The notes: generated by a model from the letters alone, not told the origin. A stretch of 64,000 nt of DNA from CBDAPI01 sp965248635 (GCA_965248635.1 OZ252114.1:1798001-1862000), one strand, 5' to 3'. Shown: positions 7,464 through 16,466, counted from the stretch's first letter. Program-made: numbers and translations.

Positions 7464-9569
7464 TCAATTATTGTTCCGATTGGCGAGCTTGCGCTCCAGA
7501 AACTCGGCCGCCGTGTGAAAGGTTCGCATCCAGGAGCGGTGAGTCAGGAATCCGTGGACCTCATCGGGAAAAACCAGCTGCTCGAAGTCAACTCCCTGCT
7601 TTCTCAAGGCCGCCGCCAGATCGACCGTCTCGCTGAAGGGGACATTGCGGTCATCGTCTCCGTGGATCAGAAGAACGGGCGATCTCCAGGTACTGACCGC
7701 GGCCAGGGGTGACGAATCATAAGCCAGCCTGGCCACCTCTGCCCGTTCCAGTGGGTCATAGGAAGGCCTGAAATTTCTGATCACCTGATTCCAGTCGTGG
7801 ACTCCATGGAGATCGACTCCGGCTGCGAACAGGTCGGAGGCTTTCGCCAGCCCCAGAGCGGGCAGATAGCCGCCGTAGGATCCGCCCCAGAGGCCAATCC
7901 GATCGGGGTCCACATCGGATCTGCCGCGCAGATAAACTCCGGCACCCAGAACGTCGTTGAACTTGCTGGCTCCGGTAGCTCCGTAGTCCAGAGCCTCACG
8001 GAACTCCATCCCATATCCGGTCCCGCTGCGGTAGTTCACCGAGAGAACTGCAAACCCTCGATTAGCGAGATACTGATTGAAGGCATAGCACTTGTGGTAG
8101 TAGCTCAAGTAGTGGAATCCCAGCAGCATCTGCCGTCTCGAACCGCCGTGAAAAAAGAGCACGGCCGGGTGCTTCTGACCGGCAGCCCGGTCGCCGGGTA
8201 GAAAAAGCTGCCCGTGAATCTCCAGTCCGTCTGCCGAACTGAAAACGACCTGCTGCGGCTCCACCAGAAGGTCATTAGGGAAGTCCACGTCGACCGCTTC
8301 GCGTGCCAGCAGTCGCATGGAGCCTGGCGAAGTGGTGACAACCGGCTGCGCGGGGCTTCTACCCGTGGATCGAACGAAGGCCAGGGCGTCCCCACTGCTG
8401 AGAGGGGTGGGGCTCCATTCGTTGCTGTGCCCTTTGGTGACTTGTAGGGGAGGATCTCCGGAGGCCGTGACCTTCCACAAGTGGCGACGGTCGATGTCAT
8501 TCTGATTGGAGCTGAAATACAACCATTCCGGGTCACGGCTGAGCGAGACCTCCTCGACCTCAAAGGGGCCGGGGGTCAGCAACCGTGGAGTCCCGCCCTC
8601 AGTGGGGATCGAATAAAGATGAGTCCAGCCGTCTTTTTCCCAGGGAAACACGATGAGGCCGTCGTGGCTCCAGAGGAGTTGACTGGAGGACTCGATTCTT
8701 CGGTAGGCACTGCCCGGACCTGGATCGGAGCGCCACAGGGTTCGGGCTCTCCTATGTTCGAGATTATAGATTTGAATCGACCAGGGGAGGGACTCCCGGA
8801 GCGGACCGAAGATGAGTCGCCGGCGATCAAACGGGGTTCGAAGAAAGGCGATCTGCTTCCCTTCGGGTGACCAGGCGGGGTCACTATCGCGATCGACTGA
8901 GGGGGCTACGTATTCGATCTCTTTCGACTCCCGGTCGTAGATACCGACAAAACTGTGATCGGAGCGGCGGCTGACAAAGCCCAGATGCTTGCCATCCGGT
9001 GACCACCTCAGCGATTCGGCCTGACCGCGGGCGTGGATCCATTGTTTCGGTTCGTCTTGGCCCGCCAGCGGAGTCGTCCAGATCTGATTTGCCCGGAGAA
9101 AAACCAGGTTCTGCCCTTCAGGATCAACCAGCGGGCCTGCACCATCGGCTAGCTTCTCGACCTTCCCGGACTCTGTGTCCAGCTTCAGGATGACTTGCTC
9201 TGTTCCCGCGGGGAGGTTGAGAGGATTGGGCAATTCTCCGCGGCGGTTTGGGCCGTCTCCACGAACGAAGACGATCGCCGACGCGTCTGGAGTCCAGACC
9301 AGCTGTGAAATCGTTTGCCCGTCATCGCTGCTGTAGCCGGTGAGCTGACGGCCTCGATAGTCGGGCGGGCGAGCCAGCCAGATGTTACGCGCGCCCCGTT
9401 CATTGATGACCCAGGCCACGCCTCCACCGACCGGGGCAGCAGTCATTTCCGAGGGAAAGCCGGTGCTCATGACCTGCTCCAGCGAAAACTCACCACTCTG
9501 AGCCGGTAGCGGATGGAACACGAATAGGATCAGCACGAGAGTGCCGATGGAAGCAAAGTGGTACTTCAT
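7464..9569 (-). CDS. Secreted S9 family peptidase (prolyl oligopeptidase/DPP-like)
   Basis: A 701-residue protein with an N-terminal signal peptide (LVLILFVFHPLPAQS). Residues about 35-400 consist of repeated WD/PD40-type blades (SPDGKHLGFVSRR, SPEGKQIAFLR), forming the propeller that gates the active site. The C-terminal alpha/beta hydrolase carries the triad: nucleophile Ser in GGSYGG, Asp in HGDDDRNV and His in DEVHGF. S9 enzymes cleave short peptides, often after proline or as acyl-aminoacyl peptidases; the specificity here is unknown. Location is inferred to be periplasmic or extracellular from the signal peptide. It is transcribed in the same direction as bshC, 156 bp upstream of it. 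Confidence 0.9.
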   Translation of the reverse strand: MKYHFASIGTLVLILFVFHPLPAQSGEFSLEQVMSTGFPSEMTAAPVGGGVAWVINERGARNIWLARPPDYRGRQLTGYSSDDGQTISQLVWTPDASAIVFVRGDGPNRRGELPNPLNLPAGTEQVILKLDTESGKVEKLADGAGPLVDPEGQNLVFLRANQIWTTPLAGQDEPKQWIHARGQAESLRWSPDGKHLGFVSRRSDHSFVGIYDRESKEIEYVAPSVDRDSDPAWSPEGKQIAFLRTPFDRRRLIFGPLRESLPWSIQIYNLEHRRARTLWRSDPGPGSAYRRIESSSQLLWSHDGLIVFPWEKDGWTHLYSIPTEGGTPRLLTPGPFEVEEVSLSRDPEWLYFSSNQNDIDRRHLWKVTASGDPPLQVTKGHSNEWSPTPLSSGDALAFVRSTGRSPAQPVVTTSPGSMRLLAREAVDVDFPNDLLVEPQQVVFSSADGLEIHGQLFLPGDRAAGQKHPAVLFFHGGSRRQMLLGFHYLSYYHKCYAFNQYLANRGFAVLSVNYRSGTGYGMEFREALDYGATGASKFNDVLGAGVYLRGRSDVDPDRIGLWGGSYGGYLPALGLAKASDLFAAGVDLHGVHDWNQVIRNFRPSYDPLERAEVARLAYDSSPLAAVSTWRSPVLLIHGDDDRNVPFSETVDLAAALRKQGVDFEQLVFPDEVHGFLTHRSWMRTFHTAAEFLERKLANRNNN

Positions 9570-9724
9570 GGTTCGTTTCCTCCTAGTGTGCTCCCTTTCG
9601 CAAGCGTCATCGTATCGATGAGAGGGAGTGCTCAGCTTTCCTGTTGTTGCGGACGAGGTTAACAGACTGATATCATCCCATTTCGCCGTTTGGCGAGGAA
9701 ACTCTGCCCGATGGAGTCTGGAAG

Positions 9725-10090
9725 ATGAAGATCGAAGTGAGGCGAACCCAAGACGTCGTGGTTATGGATATCGACGGCCGTCTTGTCGCAGGAGTTGGTG
9801 CCGAGCAACTCCGGGATTCAATCGACAAGCTGATCGGGAAAAGGGAGGGGAAGGTTCTCCTGAATCTCGAAAAAGTCTCTCGTATTGACAGCACCGGGGT
9901 CGGCGAACTGGTGGCTTCCATCAAGCGGGCGGAGAGGGCCGGTTGCCAGGTCAAGCTCCTCAGTATTGCTCCTCAGGTTCGACATATTCTGGATCTGGGG
10001 CGAATTCTTCCGCTGCTCGATTTTGCGGAAGACGAAGAGGAGGCCCTGGAAGACTTCCACGGAGGCCCCTACGTCAGTCGTTCGGACTAA
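9725..10090 (+). CDS. STAS-domain anti-sigma factor antagonist-like protein
   Basis: A single STAS domain fills all 121 residues. The family hallmark is the phosphorylatable serine in the D-S-T-G motif, seen here as VSRIDSTGVGEL near residue 57, after a strand-rich N-terminus (MDIDGRLVAG). STAS antagonists sequester anti-sigma kinases when unphosphorylated. No partner kinase gene is adjacent; the nearest phosphatase-type partner in the window is the SpoIIE-like protein at 42.9-43.9 kb. It is divergent from the S9 peptidase. Confidence 0.85.
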   Translation: MKIEVRRTQDVVVMDIDGRLVAGVGAEQLRDSIDKLIGKREGKVLLNLEKVSRIDSTGVGELVASIKRAERAGCQVKLLSIAPQVRHILDLGRILPLLDFAEDEEEALEDFHGGPYVSRSD

Positions 10091-10091
10091 C

Positions 10092-10230
10092 GCTTCGCGT
10101 TCCGCGTTCCAAGTTCCACGTTTGTGTGAACGAAGTCGTTCCTGCGTGCGCAACGATTGAGCTGAACCTGAAACCTCATATGAACCGGACCTGCGCCCGC
10201 CGACGTGGAACATGAAACGTGAAACGTGGA
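10092..10230. repeat. GTTCC/GGAAC-type short repeats flanking an intergenic gap
   Basis: The left side reads CGTTCCGCGTTCCAAGTTCC and the right side ACGTGGAACATGAAACGTG, so the gap is bounded by inverted clusters of the same heptamer-like word. Another cluster (AAGTTCCGGGTTCCGAG) lies at 10750-10767, just upstream of the neighbouring minus-strand gene. No gene lies inside. Confidence 0.55.
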
Positions 10231-10231
10231 A

Positions 10232-10735
10232 TCAAGAAAACCGGGCGGCGTGCCACGAATCCCGGAAAGGCTTCTCCAGACCACCTGCTCGAAGTTCCCC
10301 CAGCGTCGTGATGGTCGTGTCAAAGACGGGAGTGTCCGGAAGTATGCGGCCGGAGGAAGTCAGCTTCTGGAAATCCAAGAAGTGCTGTGCCAGAATGCGA
10401 CCTTCGGTGTCCCGAAAGAAGACCAGCGACCGATCCAGACCGTCCAGGCCATGCTGATCGCGAAGGGCCTTGAAATTCTGCACGCTGCTGTCGATGGCAC
10501 ATCCGGAGATCCCGGCCGAGCAGTCGCCTGTGAGCAAGAGAAATCGTTCCTCATGAATCACGAAGCGGCCCTTAACCGGGTCTCCATGGGAGACCCAGGT
10601 GGGAAGAAACCCGTTCAGCGTCTGCTCGATCAGCCGGCTGGTCGGTTCGGTCAAAGGCTCCCGAAACGGATACACCCAGAGCTGCGAATCGTCTCCAAAA
10701 ACTGAGAAGTTCTGAAAGTCCATGACGCTGGTCAT
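10232..10735 (-). CDS. Conserved protein of unknown function ('SGCxIDxS' family)
   Basis: The chosen start (ATG 10735, MTSVMDFQNF) removes 23 low-complexity residues derived from the GTTCC repeats. The 167-residue product has the pattern LWVYPF, then THGDPVKGRF-type strand regions, ISGCAIDSSVQNF near residue 85, and FRDSWHAARF at the C-terminus. I recognise the same pattern (WVY, SGCSIDxS, SWHxRF) in a roughly 160-aa family common in Bacteroidota, where it is often mislabelled 'ABC transporter ATPase' although it has no Walker motifs. Function is unknown. It is soluble, with no signal peptide. Confidence 0.6.
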   Translation of the reverse strand: MTSVMDFQNFSVFGDDSQLWVYPFREPLTEPTSRLIEQTLNGFLPTWVSHGDPVKGRFVIHEERFLLLTGDCSAGISGCAIDSSVQNFKALRDQHGLDGLDRSLVFFRDTEGRILAQHFLDFQKLTSSGRILPDTPVFDTTITTLGELRAGGLEKPFRDSWHAARFS

Positions 10736-10860
10736 CTTAGCATGTCGGCAAGTTCCGGGTTCCGAGTTCATGGTTGTCTCCGTCCAAACCGGGTCAACCT
10801 TCACTCACGGGACTCCCAGAGTTTTGTTCCAGGCGCAGTACTTTTCTGGGGGCGGAGCCG

Positions 10861-10893
10861 TCAGAACTCAGCAACAGTTGCCTGAATAAGCAC
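10861..10893. mobile_element. Solo 3' end of an IS1-like element
   Basis: TCAGAACTCAGCAACAGTTG followed by CCTGAATAAGCAC matches the inner-to-outer sequence of the left end of the complete IS1-like element at 39568-40743, read on its minus strand, with two differences. The rest of the element is missing. It lies in the 11-kb junction zone. Confidence 0.6.
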
Positions 10894-11013
10894 GGGAGAT
10901 TGACCGCCGGAGGCTCCAGTTCTAAGATTAGGAAGCACCTACTCCCCCGACCTCCGTGGAGATCTGTAAATGGAAGGATTCTCTGACGACCGGAGCCGGA
11001 CGGGAGTGAGCTT

Positions 11014-11107
11014 TTTTCCAGTATTTGACATCTCCCCGGATGGGCAGCGTTTCTTGATGATCAAGATGGAGTCAATCGACGACTCAAGTGGTGCTCAACT
11101 GGTTTGA
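11014..11107 (+). pseudogene. C-terminal fragment of a WD40/PD40 kinase-type protein
   Basis: The frame reads FPVFDISPDGQRFLMIKME, then shifts. In other frames it continues to the motif VVLNWFEELK, which is the usual C-terminus of acidobacterial Ser/Thr kinase-WD40 or TolB-like proteins. The tail is better preserved in the second copy at 46707-46796 (VVLNWFEELKCLVPIEEL then stop). Only the tail survives at either locus. Confidence 0.5.
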
Positions 11108-11155
11108 AGAACTCAAGCGCTTGGGTCCCGATAGAGGAACTGTAAAGGAGCCTCA

Positions 11156-11677
11156 ATGGCACTCTGGCTACCTCTAAGTCTTGTCTTTCTCGGGTTTCTG
11201 GCCCCGCCCCCGAAACCTGTGCCCACCGAGATCGTCGACTCGCACCGGCAGATCGTGTGTGGGGCCTCCTGTGATGCCTGGAAGAGTCTGACAACCGTTG
11301 GAGCCGCTGAAGTGAGAACGTTGAGCGGGGTGGGGCGACGTCAGGTCTCGGGTGAGATCAAACTCGAAACGGGCAAAAATCACTTTGATCTGAACTTTCG
11401 CGTGGGGCTTCCCGAGTTTCCTGGTGAGCACTTTTCCTACGACGGAAAAAAAGTGCTTGTAGACGTCATCATGCCCGGTCTACGTTCACCATTTGGCGAT
11501 TTCTTGTACCTTCGTCAGTTAATCATCAAGGAGGGACTGCTGGGGGGAACACTCAATCGTCACTGGCCCCTTTTGGATGATGAACGTCTGAAGAAGATCA
11601 AATACAGGGCCTGGACCACCCAGATCACAGACATGGAAATCAACTTGGGATCCCAGAACGCACCTGGCTCAGAGTGA
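11156..11677 (+). CDS. LolA-like secreted protein, internally deleted copy
   Basis: This 173-residue product is a shortened copy of the 270-residue protein at 46810-47622. Both share the signal-like N-terminus (ALWLPLSLVFLGFLAPPP) and the domain beginning EIVDSHRQIVCGASC. Relative to the long copy, exactly 291 bp (97 codons) are missing between two TGGA tetranucleotides, so the frame is kept but the central strands are lost. Flanking DNA is also shared (11056-11727 versus 46706-47672). I infer a duplication followed by deletion through microhomology. The short form is probably non-functional. The fold is only guessed to be LolA-like; no function is known. Confidence 0.55.
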   Translation: MALWLPLSLVFLGFLAPPPKPVPTEIVDSHRQIVCGASCDAWKSLTTVGAAEVRTLSGVGRRQVSGEIKLETGKNHFDLNFRVGLPEFPGEHFSYDGKKVLVDVIMPGLRSPFGDFLYLRQLIIKEGLLGGTLNRHWPLLDDERLKKIKYRAWTTQITDMEINLGSQNAPGSE

Positions 11678-11802
11678 TCTCCACGCAGTCTGTCTTGAGA
11701 TCAACCTGATGATCCCGTGTGGTCAAGTATGGCTTGATATGACTCACTCCCGACGGCGAATGACGCGCTGACCCCTGGGCCAGAACTTATGAAGAGCTGC
11801 AA

Positions 11803-11971
11803 CTAGTGTACTGTCCGGGAAGTTCACGGTGTTAATTCGGGATGGATTCATTGGCGTCGCCAGTGAGGCGCGCGACGCAGGAATGCCGGGAGTATTTCGA
11901 GGTAGCGCAACAAAGCTGTCGGCGAAAAGACGCCCGAAGTAGCGGCGTGAACTTTCCGGACAGTGCACTAG
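11803..11971. mobile_element. 169-bp MITE with 26-bp terminal inverted repeats
   Basis: The ends CTAGTGTACTGTCCGGGAAG and, on the other strand, CTAGTGCACTGTCCGGAAAG continue to TTCACG, giving 24 of 26 matching positions. The interior (about 117 bp) has no ORF with a recognisable product. The terminal CTAG would fit a TA-targeting element such as IS630/mariner relatives, but no parent transposase is in the window. A related end occurs at the bshC stop (5662-5679). Confidence 0.6.
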
Positions 11972-12090
11972 TCCCAAAATAAGTAGATGGGTGTATACCC
12001 AGAGGTGCAAAAAAGCCTGAAACGCCAGTCCTGACGGGTATTCTGAGGTTAACAAAAGACCCAGAAAACCCCCAAGAGGAGGCGTTTCAG

Positions 12091-12663
12091 GTGAATAGAA
12101 AGCATATAGAGATAATCCACAAACGCCAAGAGGAATTAGAGCGAAGGCTGGATCGAAGTTGGCGGCCTAAGAGTGGGGGACGGGTGCTGAGAGGAGGCAA
12201 TATTGTCTACGACGTCTCGAGCCGTATGGGAGGGGTGAGTAGTGGAGGTCTGGGGCTGATCGTTCAGTTGGTCAAGCGCTTGAAGGTGGCGGAGAAGATC
12301 GACGAACGTGTGCGAGTGTTGAAGCGGCACCTTCCCTACCGGGAGTCGGACCACGTCTTGAATCTGATCTACAACGTGATGAGTGGGGGAGTGTGTCTTC
12401 AGGATGTAAAGTCACGGCGCGAGGATGTCAGCTATCTGGAGAGTGTAGGGGCACGCAAGATCCCGGCACCGAGTACGGAAGGGGACTTTCTCAGGCGTTT
12501 CGAGAAAGAGGATGTGTTGGCCCTTCAAGAAGCCTTCAACGAAAGCCGTCTGCAGGTGTGGCAAAGCCAAGCAACGGAGATGGGCAAGCGAGCCACGATC
12601 GACGTGGACGGCACGACGGCCGAGACCACGGGGTGTCATACCGATCCATGTCCCTTCTGCTGA
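12091..12663 (+). pseudogene. IS1380-family transposase, 5' fragment
   Basis: The 190-residue frame matches the N-terminal half of IS1380-type transposases: a basic N-terminus, RVLRGGNIVYDVSSR, LPYRESDHVLNLIYN and the first catalytic aspartate in ATIDVDGTTAETTG. After that motif the sequence becomes unrelated (HTDPCPFC, stop), so the remaining catalytic residues are lost. The 234 bp from the stop to the ISAzo13 transposase hold no gene I can support. Confidence 0.7.
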
Positions 12664-12896
12664 CCAGTCGAGGGGCGGATCCCATCGACCTCGGTCCCCA
12701 TGGAGCGAGTTGGGGATCCTGCCTTTTATCCTCCCAAGTGAAGTTAACTGGTCTGGCGGACCCTGGACGTGGTCGAGCGTCCCCTGTAACCTCAACCAGA
12801 GGGAAGAGGATCGATTTGACTTCCGAATCGTTAGTCAAGGTCACCGGTATCGCACTCATACTTAGGGTCGGCGCGGAATTAACTTTACATTTTGGA

Positions 12897-13938
12897 CTAA
12901 GCAGCTTGCTGGGTTTCAGGGGTCGGCGGGTCGGCTTGAACGGTGGTTAGAATCGCCTCCGAGTGCGGTTGTGCACGGCTTTGGGGTCTGGGTGAGAAAG
13001 TGTAGTTCCATTTTCCGAGGAAGTTGCTTCTAGCGAAGGAAAGCTGCTCCAGTTGCTGGTCTGAAACCTTGATTCCTTTCTGGTAAACTCGCCGGTCGCG
13101 GTAGGCCTCCACGCGTAGCCCGGTCAGGGTGCGTGTTTTGCGGGCGAAGTCGACGAGGGTCTGAAAACTTTTGAGCGGCTCTCCGGCCCAGTTCTTGGTG
13201 ATTTCGCTGAAGAGTCGGTGTTCGATGGGGTTCCACTTGCTGGCGCCCGGGGGATAGTGGGCCACGGTAATGGTGAGTCCATAGGGGTCGGCGAGCCTCT
13301 CCTGGAGAAGCTTCTTCCAGGCGCGAGGGGCGGCTCCGTTGCTTCCGCCACAGTCGGCGAGAACCAGCAGGCGTTGGGACCGGCGGTAGTGGTCTTGACC
13401 GTGCTGACGCCACCAGGTGAGGATGCTGTTGACGGCAAAGGCTGGCGTATCGGCGGACTGCCCCACCACCAGCACGCCAAAGTTGCGGCCCACATCGTAG
13501 ATCCCATAGGGGCAGGCCAAGCCCACAGCCTGGGAACGAAAGTCATGGTCTTGGACCTGCGGGGCGTCGCGACACCAGATCTTACCGGGGTTCTTGAACA
13601 GACCGATGAGCTCTTTTTTCTTACTATCGACGCAGATGACCGGGTCGCCGCTCTGGGCGAACTGCTGGCGCAATCGTTTGATGATCGCGAACTGGGCGTC
13701 CCGATAAGGGGAGTTTCCCGCCGACAGGCATTTTCGGTTACTCTTTAACGAATAGCCCAGCTTTTTGAGCAAGCGACGCACAGCCGTGGCCGAGATCTTC
13801 AGCTGCAGACTTTCGGCCAGGCAGCGGGCGATCTTTTCGGCCGTTTGATGAGTCCATCTCCTGGCCGACATCGGGTCACCAGCGGTATCCGGCTCCAGCA
13901 GGCAACGGATCTGCTCGATTACCTGCGGCGTTTTTTTT
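12897..13938 (-). CDS. ISAzo13-family transposase, catalytic part (downstream of A8 frameshift site)
   Basis: This is the DDE catalytic region of an ISAzo13-type ('Rhodopirellula transposase') enzyme: VICVDSKKKELIG with the first Asp, LVLADCGGSNG with the second, and ASKWNPIEHRLFSEI with the Glu. It is in the -1 frame relative to the upstream ORF ending at 13919. Both frames are joined at a run of eight A (13931-13938), where moving back one base gives EKKTPQVIEQIRCLLEPDTAGDPMSARRW without a stop. The catalytic triad is intact, so a slippage-made fusion could be active. Confidence 0.8.
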
Positions 13939-14680
13939 CGATGCGTTTTCGACCCCCGCCCGCCTTGCGCACCCGGCCCCGCCTCACCGAACCGGTCAAC
14001 AGTTGCCGACGCCCCTTGGCCACGGTCTGGGGGACCAGATCCAGAAGCTCGGCCATCTTCCGGTCACCTCCGTGGCCCAGTTTGGCCGCCTCCAGGCCGG
14101 CGTAGAGCCGTCTTTGCTTCTCATCCAGCAGACTGAAAAACAGGATGATGGCCGCCCTGAGTTCGTCCGGCAGAAACTCGCTCTCCAGGGTGGCACCCAC
14201 CTGCCGGCGATCCTCGCCCTCTTGGCGCATCAACTCCTGACGCCTCCGCTCACCAGCCTCCTCGCTGAGGTAGACGAAGTTTCCCCCCAAGCGAGTGCGC
14301 CCAATCCTGCCTCGGCGCACCTGTCGCAGCAAGGCATGCTTGACCTCCACCTGCAGCACCGACTCCAACTCCGAGGCGGTGTAGCCCGCTTCGGATCGCT
14401 GCACCAACACGGCTGCCGTCTCCTGCAGATTCCCGAATCGGCTGAAGCGGGCCGAGCGCCAGCTCCACAAACCCCGACCATCGAAGTCAGCAATCTCCGC
14501 CAAGGTGTAGAACCGGCCCCGGTGTGAATAGCTGCTCAGATAGCCCAGTCGTGACAGACCACGGAACACCGTCATGGTGGCTGTGGTCTCAAGAGCTGCC
14601 TTGAGCTCCTCAATCGTGGCTATCCTATTGTCAGTTAACAGGTTGTGCAGTTTCGTATCGCGTTCTCGTGACCTTTTCAT
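13919..14680 (-). CDS. ISAzo13 transposase N-terminal part with extra winged-helix-like domain
   Basis: Residues about 170-253 are the normal N-terminus of ISAzo13 transposases (DEKQRRLYAGLEAAKLGHGG, VRKAGGGRKRIEKK). Residues 1-165 are an added domain: TMTVFRGLSRLGYLSSYSHR and FYTLAEIADFDGRGLW suggest a DNA-binding winged helix. I recall very similar stand-alone hypothetical proteins next to transposases in other bacteria. The frame ends just after the A8 run (EKKRRR, stop). Upstream (14681-14800) is an AT-rich stretch that probably contains the element end; I could not define the terminal repeats. Confidence 0.7.
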   Translation of the reverse strand: MKRSRERDTKLHNLLTDNRIATIEELKAALETTATMTVFRGLSRLGYLSSYSHRGRFYTLAEIADFDGRGLWSWRSARFSRFGNLQETAAVLVQRSEAGYTASELESVLQVEVKHALLRQVRRGRIGRTRLGGNFVYLSEEAGERRRQELMRQEGEDRRQVGATLESEFLPDELRAAIILFFSLLDEKQRRLYAGLEAAKLGHGGDRKMAELLDLVPQTVAKGRRQLLTGSVRRGRVRKAGGGRKRIEKKRRR

Positions 14681-14941
14681 TTGGTATAGTTTCCCCTCTA
14701 CGTATCACACAAGGGGTAATTATACCAACTATTCCCACTCCTTACAACCGTCGTAACTGCTTAACTTAACGAAGTTTAATGAGAAATAAGCGGGAAACAT
14801 CGGGAAGCTACAGGTGGTATTGATGCCCTGAGTACTGTGATTTTGTTTTTGCGCCAGCCCTAAGTTATAATTAGTCATAGTAGTTTCCTTTTCGAGGGCG
14901 AGCACGTGGGGTACATTCCCAGCTTGCCCTCGTTTCATTTT

Positions 14942-15178
14942 CTAGGTACCGCTGGTTACCTGCTCGATGTGAGCCAGCTCGTCTCGGCACCAATCCATCA
15001 GCTTCTTAATCAATGGCCGGACGACGGCCACGATGCGAGTCTCATCCTGCGGGTCCAACTCGAAAAGGTGGTTTTCGGCCTGGGAAATCCAGGCTTGCCC
15101 CTTCCCGATTTGGCTCGCAAACTCGCTCTGTCGGATCTTGGAGTACGCCCTTGCGGCTCGGATCAGGTTGCCGTCCAT
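14942..15178 (-). CDS. Small HTH (XRE-like) protein
   Basis: A 78-residue protein in which KIRQSEFASQIGKGQAWISQAEN looks like a Cro/CI-type helix-turn-helix, although it is not a close match to a named family. The C-terminal half is charged and probably helical (RPLIKKLMDWCRDELAHIE). It lies just downstream of an intrinsic-terminator-like hairpin read in the same direction. It could be an orphan regulator or part of a lost toxin-antitoxin pair. Confidence 0.5.
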   Translation of the reverse strand: MDGNLIRAARAYSKIRQSEFASQIGKGQAWISQAENHLFELDPQDETRIVAVVRPLIKKLMDWCRDELAHIEQVTSGT

Positions 15179-15227
15179 GGTTGCTCCTTTGCTCTATCGC
15201 TTCGGGAGTTGCTGTCAGGCGGGGAAC

Positions 15228-15276
15228 AAAAAAAGCCCGGCCTGAAAGGAGTCCCTGCTCCTTTCCAAACCGGGCT
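15228..15276 (-). terminator. Intrinsic terminator on the minus strand
   Basis: Two stacked stems, AGCCCGG/CCGGGCT and GAAAGGAG/CTCCTTTC, are followed on the minus strand by seven U (A-tract 15228-15234). It lies upstream of the 78-aa HTH gene, so it either ends an unseen minus-strand transcript or acts as an attenuator for that gene. Confidence 0.65.
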
Positions 15277-15283
15277 CGATGGG

Positions 15284-15503
15284 GTTCGGATCTTCAGATC
15301 ACCCGGTCATTTCAAGAACTGGGTGTGCTCCGGACTGCAAAGTCGGGCATTGACCCAACAGGACCTCACCAGACAAGTGCGGCCTCGACCTGTCCTACGT
15401 CGGGGGTATCGAACGGGGGCAGCGAAACCCTACTCTCGGTGTGATTCAAGCACTGTCCTTGGTGCTGGGAGTGAAGATGGCGGATCTGGTGCAGGGGGAG
15501 TAG
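15284..15503 (+). pseudogene. XRE-family HTH regulator with two frameshifts
   Basis: Three overlapping frames give one typical protein: ITRSFQELGVLRTAKS, then RALTQQDLTRQ, then CGLDLSYVGGIERGQRNPTL and IQALSLVLGVKMADLVQGE before TAG at 15501. This is the classic Cro/CI-type DNA-binding domain. At least two single-base indels separate the parts (near 15352 and near 15380), so it cannot be translated normally. Confidence 0.7.
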
Positions 15504-15630
15504 CAGCCGCCTCAGCAGATCCTGGCCCTCGGGTTGCATCCAGAGTACACTGCTGACACACCACCCCATTTCCAGGACCTGGAAAGGAGGCAAGAATGGC
15601 TATTCCTGCGCCACTATCAAGGAGATCGCA

Positions 15631-16185
15631 GTGAAGCTCGATCACACAACGTTGCGGGCAATCGGCCAGGATCTTGAAACAATAGGTTTGTTCGACTTCG
15701 ATCTGGAGCTTGAGGGGGAGAGATGTGTGGTCCGTGGAATGGTGGTTCCCCCTGCTTCGCCGGAGCCTTCACCCCCGTCCCGTGGATTGAAGAGCCTGTG
15801 GAAGCGGTTCCGGAAGAGAGAGTCCGATGTTCCTTCAGAACGAGCGCCCGTGCCATTCGAGAGAGTCTATCTGCCAGATGACATCGATCGCTTGGTCACC
15901 GAAGGCCAGTCCCACCGCCAGGACAGACAGGCCGGGGCGAAAAAGGAAGACAGACCGGAGCTGTATTCCATTGGGGAAATGCTTCGGGTTTTCGCTGCTT
16001 ACTGCGAAACCGCAGAGTTACAGATTGTGAGTGTCTCAAAGCGTGAGAGCCGACTCAAGTATGAGTATCTGACGAGTTCGGGGGTTCGGGAGGTGGAGGA
16101 ACGCTATTTTTTGGAGCTGTACAATTTTGCGGATGGGATGGCTTTGAAGCGCAGTGAACGAGGGTCAGAAGGGGATGATGACTGA
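15631..16185 (+). CDS. Hypothetical protein, 184 aa
   Basis: Starts at GTG 15631 with a good ribosome site (AAGGAG six bases upstream). No family is recognised. The N-terminal 35 residues look like a small beta strand pair (FDFDLELEGERCVVRGMVV). Residues 45-70 are Pro/Arg-rich. Residues 110-184 form a second folded-looking unit (YSIGEMLRVFAAYCE, ESRLKYEYLTSSGVREVEER). No signal peptide or membrane helix. It stands alone between broken regulators and a cupin gene, so it may be cargo of the accessory region. Confidence 0.55.
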   Translation: MKLDHTTLRAIGQDLETIGLFDFDLELEGERCVVRGMVVPPASPEPSPPSRGLKSLWKRFRKRESDVPSERAPVPFERVYLPDDIDRLVTEGQSHRQDRQAGAKKEDRPELYSIGEMLRVFAAYCETAELQIVSVSKRESRLKYEYLTSSGVREVEERYFLELYNFADGMALKRSERGSEGDDD

Positions 16186-16269
16186 CACGAAGTGTGACCC
16201 GATTCCGATTTTCTCGCTTTGGAAGGCCAGTATGTGATCTGAGGGATCGAGTTCGCCCAAACCGCTATT

Positions 16270-16455
16270 CTATTGTTTGAACACCCATATCTCTCCGCCT
16301 CCAAGTGGGTCGAGTTGCGGAAACAACCGTGGAGGCTCCTCTATCTCGGCCCATCCCTCTCCCCTCTCCACAACCGTAACCTCTAGATCATCAAAGAACT
16401 CATCCGGTGCCGCTGCTCGTTCCCGAGCAAGGGGTGGAGTACAGTAGTCCTCTTC
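16270..16455 (-). pseudogene. Fragment of an unknown acidic protein
   Basis: An open frame without a good start reads DEFFDDLEVTVVERGEGWAE and ends LGGGEIWVFKQ, stop. It lies directly after the cupin stop on the same strand. No start codon in frame follows the preceding TAG closely. It may be the tail of a second gene of the cupin operon that has lost its start. Confidence 0.3.
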
Positions 16456-16466
16456 CTACCGTGCGC

